Shown: positions 1-6,435 of the stretch, one piece after another
Position numbering within the stretch: the first letter of the stretch is position 1
Layout of the letters: each line of letters starts with the position of its first letter
Assembly: GCA_021806845.1 (NCBI GenBank)
Contig: JAKAPV010000084.1
Coordinates: forward strand, 1-10,806
Direction of reading: 5' to 3'
Length of the DNA stretch: 10,806 bases
Source of the DNA: Bacillota bacterium
Lineage (GTDB): Bacteria > Bacillota > Sulfobacillia > JAJZYS01 > JAJYTV01
Notes under the pieces: generated by a model
The model's database searches: none
What the model was told of the DNA's origin: nothing
The model's input: the letters and a program-made list of their open reading frames with translations, nothing else
Made by a program: the position numbers and the translations under genes

Positions 1-117
1 CTCCCGTCCCACCCCCGCAAGGGCTGTCTTACGAGGGGCTTCAACACTACCCCCGAAAACTCCTTGCTGGAATGTTATGGTAACTCCCTGAGGGGAACGA
101 ACTTCTGAAACGCCGTA
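1..117. other. Unassigned window edge downstream of gltX
   Basis: No gene is recognised here. Frame 1 on the plus strand is open from the window edge to a TGA at 106-108, which would give a 35-residue tail, but it matches no family I know and the opposite strand is open too. Short GC dyads exist (for example CCC-TGA-GGG near 86-94), but none is followed by a T-run, so I see no convincing gltX terminator. Confidence 0.3.
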
Positions 118-1563
118 CTAGCTCGACAGCTTCGAGATGCCGACGTCGATCCGCCGCAGCGCCTCCGCCTTCCCGAAGAGTTCCGTAAGCTCGCTCGCGC
201 CCCCTGGCGTGAATTCCTTGCCGGAAAGGGCGACGCGCACCGGGTACATGACCTGCCCGTTCTTGAGACCGAGCCTTCCCGCGACCTGCTCGAGCGCCGC
301 GTGTACGTCGTCCTGGCCAAACGAGCCGAGCGCCGAGAGCGCGGGCCCCGCTGCCCGCAAGCTCTGCAAGGCCATTTCGGCGTCGGTCTTCATCTTCTTG
401 TGGGTGAAGAGCGCGGCGTCGTAGTCCGGCAAGGCGGCGACGAAGTCGATGTTCTCCGGGATCTCCGAGAGAACGGTCGTGCGGTTTTGCAATAGGCGGC
501 TCAGGGTGCGCAGGTCCACCGGGGAGCGCTGCACGTCGTCTGGGTACCACCGCATCGCCAGCGCGTGGAACTCCTCCGGCGGAAGCCTGCGGAGGTACTC
601 CCCGTTCATCCAGCGCAGCTTGTTCAGGTCGAAGATGGACGGTGACTTCGAGAGCCCCTCGAGGCTGAAGCGACCGACGAGCTCCGGGAGCGTGAAGAAT
701 TCCTCGTCGGTGCCGGGCGCCCAGCCGAGCAGCGCGATGTAGTTGATGATGGCCTGCGGCAGGTACCCCTTGTTGTAGAAATCGTCGAAGGACGCGTCGC
801 CGTGCCGCTTGCTCAGCTTCTCGGTCGCGTTCTTGTTGATCATCGGCAAGTGCACATGCACAGGGATGTCCCAGGAGAACGCCTGATAGAGCAGGACGTA
901 CTTGGGCGTCGAGGAGAGATACTCGACGCCGCGCATGACGTGGCTGATCTCCATCAGGTGGTCGTCGATGACATTCGCGAAGTTGTAGGTGGGAAAGCCG
1001 TCGGACTTCATCAGCACGGTGTCGTCGAGCTCGGCGTTCTCGATCGTGATCCGCCCGAACACGACGTCGTCGTAGCTCGTCGTTCCGGTGCGCGGGATGT
1101 TCTGGCGCACGACGTACGGCTGCCCCGCGGCGGCGCGCTCGCTTGCCTGCGCCTCGGGGATGGCGCAGCAGCGCTCGTCCTTGAAGGGACGGTTCTGGCT
1201 GCGGGCGCGGGCCCGCTGCTCCTCGGTCTCCTCCGGCGTGCAAAAGCAGCGATACGCTCCACCGAGCGCGATCAGCTCCTCGGCGTACTTCCGGTAGATG
1301 TCGAGGCGCTCGCTCTGGACATAGGGCCCATACGCCCCACCCACGTCCGGGCCCTCATCGTGCCGCATCCCGACGCGCGCGAGCGTGTCGTAGATGATCT
1401 GTACCGCACCTTCCCGCTCTCGCTCCTGGTCGGTATCCTCGATCCGCAGGACGAACTGCCCGCCGTTCTGCTTCGCGAGCAGGTAGGCGTAGAGGCCCGT
1501 CCGCAGATTGCCGAGGTGCATGTACCCTGTGGGGCTGGGAGCGTACCGGGTGCGAACAGCCAT
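118..1563 (-). CDS. gltX: Glutamyl-tRNA synthetase (class I)
   Basis: This cytoplasmic enzyme charges tRNA-Glu with glutamate using ATP. In organisms lacking GlnRS it also mischarges tRNA-Gln for later amidation. The 481-residue product has the usual bacterial length. The HIGH-type motif is HLGN at residues 16-19 within YAPSPTGYMHLGN, and the KMSKS-type motif is KLSKR at 249-253. The family stretch DDHLMEISHVMRG lies at about 201-213. A CxC pair (106, 108) plus Cys132/Cys133 sit where E. coli GluRS binds zinc, so a zinc site is possible. The ATG at 1563 is chosen because GGAGG lies 6 bases upstream (1570-1574) and the protein then begins MAVRTRYAPSP, as in homologues. The frame stays open upstream to 1677, but that part passes through the promoter and is unlike GluRS. 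Whether the enzyme is discriminating cannot be told from sequence alone. Confidence 0.98.
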   Translation of the reverse strand: MAVRTRYAPSPTGYMHLGNLRTGLYAYLLAKQNGGQFVLRIEDTDQEREREGAVQIIYDTLARVGMRHDEGPDVGGAYGPYVQSERLDIYRKYAEELIALGGAYRCFCTPEETEEQRARARSQNRPFKDERCCAIPEAQASERAAAGQPYVVRQNIPRTGTTSYDDVVFGRITIENAELDDTVLMKSDGFPTYNFANVIDDHLMEISHVMRGVEYLSSTPKYVLLYQAFSWDIPVHVHLPMINKNATEKLSKRHGDASFDDFYNKGYLPQAIINYIALLGWAPGTDEEFFTLPELVGRFSLEGLSKSPSIFDLNKLRWMNGEYLRRLPPEEFHALAMRWYPDDVQRSPVDLRTLSRLLQNRTTVLSEIPENIDFVAALPDYDAALFTHKKMKTDAEMALQSLRAAGPALSALGSFGQDDVHAALEQVAGRLGLKNGQVMYPVRVALSGKEFTPGGASELTELFGKAEALRRIDVGISKLSS

Positions 1564-1591
1564 GGTCAACCTCCGTATGCAAAGTGGCTTA

Positions 1592-1600
1592 ATTATACCA
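1592..1600 (-). promoter_or_regulatory. Extended -10 promoter of gltX
   Basis: The minus strand reads TGG-TATAAT, a perfect extended -10 element. No good -35 hexamer lies 17 bases upstream, which is common for extended -10 promoters. Initiation near 1585 would give a leader of about 20 bases containing the gltX ribosome site. The rest of the gap, 1601-1746, holds no recognised element. A weak TGG-TACAGT at 1726-1734 on the plus strand could serve the DUF2785 gene. Confidence 0.65.
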
Positions 1601-1758
1601 ATCCGGGGTGACGTCGCAGGCATCGCCGCGATGGAGTACCCGAGCTTCGTCAACAGCATTGCGGAAACGACAGGCACGGCTCCCCCGAAGTCCGGGCTCC
1701 AAGCGGTGCCGGTGGCATCGCTGGATGGTACAGTGAATCAGCATTGAGAGGTGGGACT

Positions 1759-2619
1759 GTGGATCAAGCATTCTGGATGTCGGTTCGTGAGAATGGCTAT
1801 GCGTTGCCCGAAGGATGCGACCTCGCATCCCTTTCAGAGGAACTCTGCGTGCTACTGGGGGATCCTGACCCGGTGCTGCGCGACGAACTGGCGTACAGCA
1901 CGCTCGCCACGTGGGTGAGCGAAGGACGGTACACTGCAAGTGCCCTGCGCGAGATGGGGCAGCGCATGGCTGCAAACCTTCGGATCGGCCTGGGTGAGCA
2001 CGACACGGACAGCGTGTTCCTCAGAGCCTTCTCCGTCCTGATCCTCGGCGAGATCATCGCTACCGACGCGCAGCATGCGCGCCTTCCGCAAGCCGTCATT
2101 GATGCTTGGCGGGCAGAGTCTCTCCACTACCTCGGCGAGGAAGCGGACGAGCGCGGGTTTATACCCGGACGCGGCTGGGCGCATGCCGCGGCCCACACAG
2201 CCGATTGCCTCTGGGCGTTCGCCAACCACCCAGGGACGGGCGCAGACGCACTCCGGGAACTTCTGAACTCGATCGCAGATCGGGTGCTCCGTCACGGCGC
2301 TCAAGTATTCATCCACGAGGAGGACGAGCGCCTCGCGTTCGCCTGCCTCGCCGCCTTTCGGCGACAGGAGATCTCGCACAGGGACATCGGCCGCTGGTGT
2401 GCGCGTTTCGATACCCCGCCCTCGGGAGGCACTTGGTTCAACGATTCGAGAGAGGACGCAGGTGCGAGGACATATCTCAATGTGAAGACTTTCCTGCGCA
2501 GCCTATACCTGCAGCTGCTGTGGACCGACCATCCCCCGCAGGTCCGCGATGCCGCCCTGGAATGCTTGCTTCAGACACTGCGGACGATCGGCACCGGTCT
2601 ATATAGTCAGCCAACTTGA
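1759..2619 (+). CDS. DUF2785 domain-containing protein
   Basis: This 286-residue soluble protein of unknown function is assigned to the DUF2785 family from its conserved stretches: RDELAYSTLATW (about 41-52) and GFIPGRGWAHAAAHTAD (about 133-149), followed by a mostly helical C-terminal part. No signal peptide or membrane segment is visible. I prefer GTG at 1759 as start because AGAGGTG lies 5 bases upstream (1747-1753). The in-frame TTG at 1744 has no ribosome site. The gene stands alone, divergent from gltX and convergent with the permease gene, so the neighbourhood gives no functional clue. The helical, repeat-like character suggests a scaffold or binding role, but that is inference only. 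Confidence 0.85.
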   Translation: MDQAFWMSVRENGYALPEGCDLASLSEELCVLLGDPDPVLRDELAYSTLATWVSEGRYTASALREMGQRMAANLRIGLGEHDTDSVFLRAFSVLILGEIIATDAQHARLPQAVIDAWRAESLHYLGEEADERGFIPGRGWAHAAAHTADCLWAFANHPGTGADALRELLNSIADRVLRHGAQVFIHEEDERLAFACLAAFRRQEISHRDIGRWCARFDTPPSGGTWFNDSREDAGARTYLNVKTFLRSLYLQLLWTDHPPQVRDAALECLLQTLRTIGTGLYSQPT

Positions 2620-2643
2620 CCGCCGTCGCGGACCGCTTACGAA

Positions 2644-2680
2644 GAGAAGGCGCGGCCGCAGCTGCGGACCGCGCGTTCTC
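2644..2680. terminator. Bidirectional rho-independent terminator between convergent genes
   Basis: A long dyad: GAGAA (2644-2648) pairs with TTCTC (2676-2680), GCGCGG (2650-2655) with CCGCGC (2669-2674), and an inner CCGCA/TGCGG stem closes the loop. The plus strand ends in GTTCTC. The minus strand runs into CCTTCTCTTCG, the better T-rich tail. It lies between the stops of the DUF2785 and permease genes and probably serves both. Confidence 0.75.
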
Positions 2681-2688
2681 CCATTGGT

Positions 2689-3762
2689 CTACACTCCGAG
2701 CACAAGTGCGATCAGGCCTGTGACGATTCCGGTGACGGCGACCAGCACGGCCACGCGCAGCAGCAGAGGCCACGAGACGGCGCGCCCGGCGCCCAGCATC
2801 GCGATCGACGGCAGGCTGACGGCCGGGAGCGTGATCATGAGCGCCCCCGCGGAGCCCGCGGAGAGGCCATAGCCCATCAGCGTCTGCAGTACCGGCACCT
2901 CGCCGGCCGTCGGGATGACGAACAGCGTCCCCGCGATGGCGAGGCCGAAGAGCAGCAGGATGCTTCCCCCGACCGCCGGCGAGATCGCGGGGAAGAGCCA
3001 GGCCCGCGCGAGGCCCAAGAGCGCGACGACGATGACGTACTCCGGAATGAGCCCGATGCCAAGGCGCCAAAGTGCCTGCAGCCAGGCGGCGAACCTGTTC
3101 CCCGGCGCCTTCTCCGCGGCGGGTAGAGCGTCGAGCAGGGCGTCCGCCGTTGTGCTGCCGCCCTTTCGGTCTTCCCGGCTGCCCAGCCACGCGGCTCCCA
3201 TCACCAGCAGGAGCCCCATCACGATGCGCAGGAGCGCCCAGTTCCACCCCAGGACAAAGCCCATGAAGATGATCGTCGCCGGGTTCAGTACCGGGTTGCC
3301 GATCCAGTAGGCGAGCGCCGCGCCGTTTGAGACCCTCGCGCGGCGCATCCCAGCGACGAGCGGCGCGGAGCAGCAGGTGCACATCATCGAGGGTACGGCG
3401 AGAATGCCCGCGAGGAGGGCACTGCGTGCGCCGGCGGCGCCGAATGCGCGCAAGAGCCAGTCGCGCGGCAAGAGCGCCTGCACGCCGGCGCCCAGAACGA
3501 GACCGACGATCAGGGCGACCCAGATGTCGCTGAAGTAGGCGACAAAGTACGACCAGGCCGCGGACAGCGAGGGCGCTGGAGGCTGCGCTGCGGTGCCGCT
3601 GATGATCGACGGGCCGAGCGTGTGCGCAGCTGCGGCCGTGAATGCCTTCTGATAGTAGGGGTCCCACTTGGCATAGAAGAGGCCGGCCAGCAGCAGGATG
3701 GCGAAGATGATCACCGCGAGCGTTGCGGACCCGCCCTGCGGCCTGCGCGAAGTTTCGAGCAA
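2689..3762 (-). CDS. ArsP/DUF318-type membrane permease
   Basis: This integral membrane transporter has 357 residues and roughly eight to ten hydrophobic segments (for example about 13-31, 77-97, 113-127, 165-193, 236-257, 265-284, 300-322, 331-355). A cysteine cluster, CTCC at 128-131, precedes SAPLVAG. It is followed by GAALAYWIGNPVLNPA (about 147-162), the hallmark of this permease superfamily, in which ArsP exports organoarsenicals. A charged cytoplasmic loop spans about 195-222. Substrate is unknown; the Cys cluster hints at a thiol-binding metal or metalloid, which is inference. I choose TTG at 3762 as start, with AGGGGGAG 5 bases upstream. The ATG at 3798 has no ribosome site and lies inside the predicted -10 box. 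The gene is divergent from a LysR regulator gene that probably controls it. Confidence 0.88.
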   Translation of the reverse strand: MLETSRRPQGGSATLAVIIFAILLLAGLFYAKWDPYYQKAFTAAAAHTLGPSIISGTAAQPPAPSLSAAWSYFVAYFSDIWVALIVGLVLGAGVQALLPRDWLLRAFGAAGARSALLAGILAVPSMMCTCCSAPLVAGMRRARVSNGAALAYWIGNPVLNPATIIFMGFVLGWNWALLRIVMGLLLVMGAAWLGSREDRKGGSTTADALLDALPAAEKAPGNRFAAWLQALWRLGIGLIPEYVIVVALLGLARAWLFPAISPAVGGSILLLFGLAIAGTLFVIPTAGEVPVLQTLMGYGLSAGSAGALMITLPAVSLPSIAMLGAGRAVSWPLLLRVAVLVAVTGIVTGLIALVLGV

Positions 3763-3767
3763 AGCGG

Positions 3768-3775
3768 CTCCCCCT
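3768..3775 (-). promoter_or_regulatory. Ribosome binding site that fixes the permease TTG start
   Basis: The minus strand reads AAAAGGGGGAG and then, after 5 bases (CCGCT), TTG. The only upstream ATG in frame (3798) is preceded by the pyrimidine-rich CCACCTTCGT and lacks a Shine-Dalgarno sequence, so TTG is the likely initiation codon. Confidence 0.65.
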
Positions 3776-3793
3776 TTTGACGGATCCGGAGTT

Positions 3794-3822
3794 ACCATAC
3801 GAAGGTGGCTACTAATCGGCAA
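3794..3822 (-). promoter_or_regulatory. Predicted sigma-A promoter of the permease gene
   Basis: Minus strand: TTGCCG (3817-3822) as -35, exactly 17 bases, TATGGT (3794-3799) as -10. Each box matches consensus at 4 of 6 positions. The start would fall near 3787, leaving a leader of about 24 bases that contains the ribosome site. The -35 box lies inside the palindrome at 3815-3830. Confidence 0.5.
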
Positions 3823-3830
3823 TGACCGAT
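3815..3830. promoter_or_regulatory. Palindromic operator candidate for the LysR regulator
   Basis: Perfect inverted repeat ATCGG-N6-CCGAT in the gap between divergent permease and lysR genes. LysR-type regulators usually bind interrupted dyads of the T-N11-A kind in such gaps. The spacing here corresponds to T-N12-A, so it is a variant. Its overlap with the permease -35 box would suit repression, or activation with a shifted contact. Binding is inferred, not shown. Confidence 0.5.
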
Positions 3831-3892
3831 GCGGTTTTTGCATGGGTCGTGCGCCTGCCCTCGCCGCCACAAGAGGGGACGTGATACAGCCG

Positions 3893-4786
3893 ATGGACCT
3901 AGGAGACGTCGAACTGTTCGTCGAGATCCTCCGGGCCGGCAGCATCTCGGACGCCGCCCGTCGACTGAGCCTCACCCAGCCGACCGCCTCGCGGCGGATC
4001 CGCCGGCTGGAGGCGGACCTCGGGCACGAGCTGCTCACGCGCGGAGGTCGCAGCGTCGCCCCGACCCACGCCGGCCTCTCCCTCCTGCAGTTTGCGCAGC
4101 AGACGTTAGCGGAGGAGCGGCATCTGCGCGATCGCCTGGGCGAAGCCCGTCCGCTCTCCGGCCACCTTCACATCGCCGCCAGCACGGCGCCCGGCGAGCA
4201 CCTGGTGCCGGGTCTCCTGGCGGAATTCTCGGACCTCCACCCGGACCTTGAGGCGCAGCTCTACGTGATGGATTCCCAGGCCGTCGAGCGGTGCGTCGAG
4301 GGCGGCACGTGCGATGTCGGGTTCGTCGGCCGCCGGCCGGACCAGGGCCTGCTCACCGCCGCGGTGATCGGCCGCGACGAGGTGGTGCTGGCGGTGCGCA
4401 GGGGGCACCCCGCATTCGACCGCGCGCAGATCTCGCCAGAGGAACTGCTCCTCCAATCCTTCGTCGAACGCGCGCCCGGATCCGGCACGCGCCGTACGGT
4501 CGAGGAGGGGCTGCAAGCGGCTGGCCTCCCCTATGCCAAGCGCCGCATCACGCTCACGGTGAACTCCGCGCAGGGCGTCCTTGCGGCGGTGCGCAGCGGC
4601 ATGGGCGTCGGGTTCGTGTCCCATTTCGCCCTGCCCGGGCAGGCGGGGCGGGATATCCGCGGGCTGCGGATCGCGGGCATCCCGATCGAGCGTCCGCTCT
4701 ACATCGTCTGGAACCCCGGATGCAGCCAGGCCGCGGGGGCCTTCGTCGCTTTCGCCCGCGCCCGCGGCAAGGGGCCGGAACGTTGA
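3893..4786 (+). CDS. LysR-family transcriptional regulator
   Basis: A 297-residue DNA-binding regulator. The N-terminal winged helix-turn-helix spans about 2-60, with the recognition region SISDAARRLSLTQPTASRR (about 17-35). The effector-binding domain starts near residue 88 (LSGHLHIAASTAPGEHLVP). Its APGSGTRRTVEEGL segment resembles the CysL/CysB-like branch that senses small anions or sulfur metabolites, so the ligand could be of that type; this is inference. ATG at 3893 fits the usual LysR N-terminus (MDLGDVELFVEILRAGS). AGAGGGG lies about 14 bases upstream. A GTG at 3881, only 2 bases from that site, is an alternative adding four residues. The gene is divergent from the permease gene and its stop overlaps the start of the glycosylase gene by one base. 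Confidence 0.93.
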   Translation: MDLGDVELFVEILRAGSISDAARRLSLTQPTASRRIRRLEADLGHELLTRGGRSVAPTHAGLSLLQFAQQTLAEERHLRDRLGEARPLSGHLHIAASTAPGEHLVPGLLAEFSDLHPDLEAQLYVMDSQAVERCVEGGTCDVGFVGRRPDQGLLTAAVIGRDEVVLAVRRGHPAFDRAQISPEELLLQSFVERAPGSGTRRTVEEGLQAAGLPYAKRRITLTVNSAQGVLAAVRSGMGVGFVSHFALPGQAGRDIRGLRIAGIPIERPLYIVWNPGCSQAAGAFVAFARARGKGPER

Positions 4787-5319
4787 TGGGGGCAGCAGGC
4801 GGCCCGCCGCCCGCGGCGCATGTGCTGCCGGACGTGCTCGAGCCCGGCCTCCTGGTCGTGTTCTGCGGCAGCGCGGCCAGCACCGTCTCAGCGCAGCGGC
4901 AGGCCTATTACGCGGGTCCCGGCAACCGCTTCTGGCGCACCTTGAAGGAAGTGGGCCTAACAGACCGCGTCCTACGGCCGGAGGAATACCGGGAGCTCCC
5001 GCGTTATGGCATCGGTCTCACCGACGTCGCGAAGACGGCGTTCGGCGTGGACGCGCAGATCCCGCGGCATGCCTTTGCGCCGGAACGCGTCGCGAAACAG
5101 ATCGCGCTCTACCGGCCGCGCATCCTCGCTGCGAACGGCAAGCGCGCTGCAGAGGAACTGCTGGGACGCAAGACCACGTACGGGCTGCAGCAGGAGCGGC
5201 TCTCCGGTGCAGCCGTGTTCGTGCTCCCGTCGACGAGCGGACGCGCCGGGCGCTTTTTCGATCTCTCCCCCTGGGAGGATCTCGCCGCCCTCGTGCGGGC
5301 GCTGCGCAGCGGATCGTGA
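4786..5319 (+). CDS. MUG-like uracil/mismatch-specific DNA glycosylase superfamily protein
   Basis: Predicted base-excision enzyme of 177 residues, close to MUG length. Landmarks: LPDVLEPGLLVVFCGSAAS (14-32), YYAGPGNRFW (41-50), GIGLTDVAKT (75-84) and VLPSTSGRAGRF (147-158). The GPGNRFW block is shared with E. coli MUG. The motif-1 GINPG of MUG is GSAAS here, so Ala30 takes the place of the catalytic Asn. Asn47 in GPGN is kept, as in the hypoxanthine-DNA glycosylase branch of the superfamily. Substrate may therefore be deaminated purine or uracil; I cannot decide. ATG at 4786 overlaps the lysR TGA (TGATG), with AGGGG about 11 bases upstream, so translation is probably coupled to lysR. No frameshift is seen. 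Confidence 0.85.
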   Translation: MGAAGGPPPAAHVLPDVLEPGLLVVFCGSAASTVSAQRQAYYAGPGNRFWRTLKEVGLTDRVLRPEEYRELPRYGIGLTDVAKTAFGVDAQIPRHAFAPERVAKQIALYRPRILAANGKRAAEELLGRKTTYGLQQERLSGAAVFVLPSTSGRAGRFFDLSPWEDLAALVRALRSGS

Positions 5320-5340
5320 TCAGTTCTTTGGAGGTGCCTC

Positions 5341-6372
5341 ATGTCGGTAGTCGTGACGGAGTACGATCCTGACTGGCCTGCCCGCTTCGAGGCCGAGGCG
5401 GAGGGACTCGCCCGCGTCTTCGGACCCCAAGCGATCGGCATCATGCACATCGGCAGCACATCGGTTCCGGGCCTTGCCGCAAAGCCCGTCATCGACATCA
5501 TGCCGGTCGTACGCGACATCACGGCGGTCGACTCCCTGAACGCGGCTATGGAGCGCCTCGGCTACGAGGCGATGGGTGAATACGGCATCGCGGGCCGGCG
5601 CTACTTTCGCAAGGGCGCGACGGCGCGCCGCTACCATGTGCACGTCTACGAGGCGGGCAGCGCGGAGGCGCTCCGCCACCTTGCCTTTCGCGACTTCCTG
5701 CGGGCGCATGGGGATATCGCCAGGCGCTACGGCGCGCTGAAGGCGGAACTCGCCGCGTGCTTCTCTGGCGACATCGAGGCCTATATGGACGGCAAGGACC
5801 CCTTCATCAAGAAGACGGAGCGCGATGCCATCGCCTGGTGGGCCCGCGTTCCGGTCATCGTCCTGAGCGGCCCCGTCGGCGCGGGCAAGACCACCGTCGG
5901 CGAGGCGCTCTCCGATCTCCTCTCTTGCCAGAGGATCGCCCATGCCTGCGTGGACGTCGACGCCTTGAGCAGCATCTATCCGCGTTCCCCGGGCGACCGC
6001 TTCGGGTCTGCCTTCGCGCTCGCCAATCTGCAGGCGCTCTGGCGCAACGCGCGCAGCTGCGGTGCGCGCTGCCTGATCGCCGCGCGCGTCATCGAGGACG
6101 AGGGAGAACTGCATGCCCTGCAAGAGGTCGTCCCGGACGCGCACCCCGTGCTCGTGCGGCTGCGCGCACCCCTCACGGTGCTGCAAGAGCGCCTGAGACG
6201 ACGCGAACGCGGCCCTTCGCTCGCCTGGCACCTCGATCGCGCGGCACAGCTCGCGGACCAGCTGGACCGGTCGGGACCTGCGGATCTCGTCGTCGATGCG
6301 GGAGAGACAACTCCCGAGCAGATCGCGCAGGAAATCTGGGAGCGCGCCGGCATCACGGCCTGGCTCACCTGA
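5341..6372 (+). CDS. GrpB (UPF0157) domain fused to a P-loop kinase-like domain
   Basis: A 343-residue two-domain cytoplasmic protein. Residues 1-165 form a GrpB/UPF0157 domain, a nucleotidyltransferase-like fold of uncertain role: YDPDWPARF (8-16), HIGSTSVPGLAAKPVIDI (36-53) and HxH at 99-101. Residues about 170-335 form a P-loop NTPase: Walker A GPVGAGKTT (177-185), an acidic VDVD stretch (204-207) where kinases of this type often carry substrate- or Mg-binding acids, and a basic lid-like segment QERLRRRERG (282-291). This half resembles stand-alone adenylylsulfate-kinase/AAA_33-like proteins. In Actinobacteria GrpB is known fused behind dephospho-CoA kinase (CoaE). Here the order is reversed and the kinase does not look like CoaE. 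ATG is supported by GGAGGTG at 5330-5336. The gene follows the glycosylase gene by 21 bases, probably in one transcript with lysR. The substrate is unknown. Confidence 0.88.
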   Translation: MSVVVTEYDPDWPARFEAEAEGLARVFGPQAIGIMHIGSTSVPGLAAKPVIDIMPVVRDITAVDSLNAAMERLGYEAMGEYGIAGRRYFRKGATARRYHVHVYEAGSAEALRHLAFRDFLRAHGDIARRYGALKAELAACFSGDIEAYMDGKDPFIKKTERDAIAWWARVPVIVLSGPVGAGKTTVGEALSDLLSCQRIAHACVDVDALSSIYPRSPGDRFGSAFALANLQALWRNARSCGARCLIAARVIEDEGELHALQEVVPDAHPVLVRLRAPLTVLQERLRRRERGPSLAWHLDRAAQLADQLDRSGPADLVVDAGETTPEQIAQEIWERAGITAWLT

Positions 6373-6387
6373 CCAGAGCGACAGAAA

Positions 6388-6418
6388 GAGCGGGACCGCC
6401 CAAAGCGGCGTCCCGCTC
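6388..6418. terminator. Bidirectional rho-independent terminator
   Basis: GAGCGGGAC (6388-6396) pairs with GTCCCGCTC (6410-6418) around a small inner stem and a CAAA-containing loop. Read on the minus strand the stem is followed by TTTCTGTC, a good tail for the propeller gene. On the plus strand it is followed by CTTAG. It sits between the stops of the two convergent genes. Confidence 0.85.
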
Positions 6419-6435
6419 CTTAGCCTGGAGGAGCC

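Noticed and set aside
1..108. Possible 35-residue C-terminal tail of a plus-strand gene entering from the left edge
   Set aside because: It matches no family I recognise, the opposite strand is equally open, and the length is too short to judge. Sequence left of the window is needed.
1564..1677. 38-residue N-terminal extension of gltX
   Set aside because: It would run through the extended -10 promoter and the ribosome site. Homologues begin at the MAVRTRYAPSP position.
1589..1975. Minus-strand frame of 128 residues
   Set aside because: It lies mostly antisense to the DUF2785 gene, is rich in Arg, Cys and His as is typical of shadow frames in GC-rich DNA, and has no ribosome site or family match.
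3777..3805. Sigma-A promoter for lysR using TTGACG at 3777-3782
   Set aside because: The -35 is good, but no acceptable -10 occurs 16-18 bases downstream, so I did not call it.
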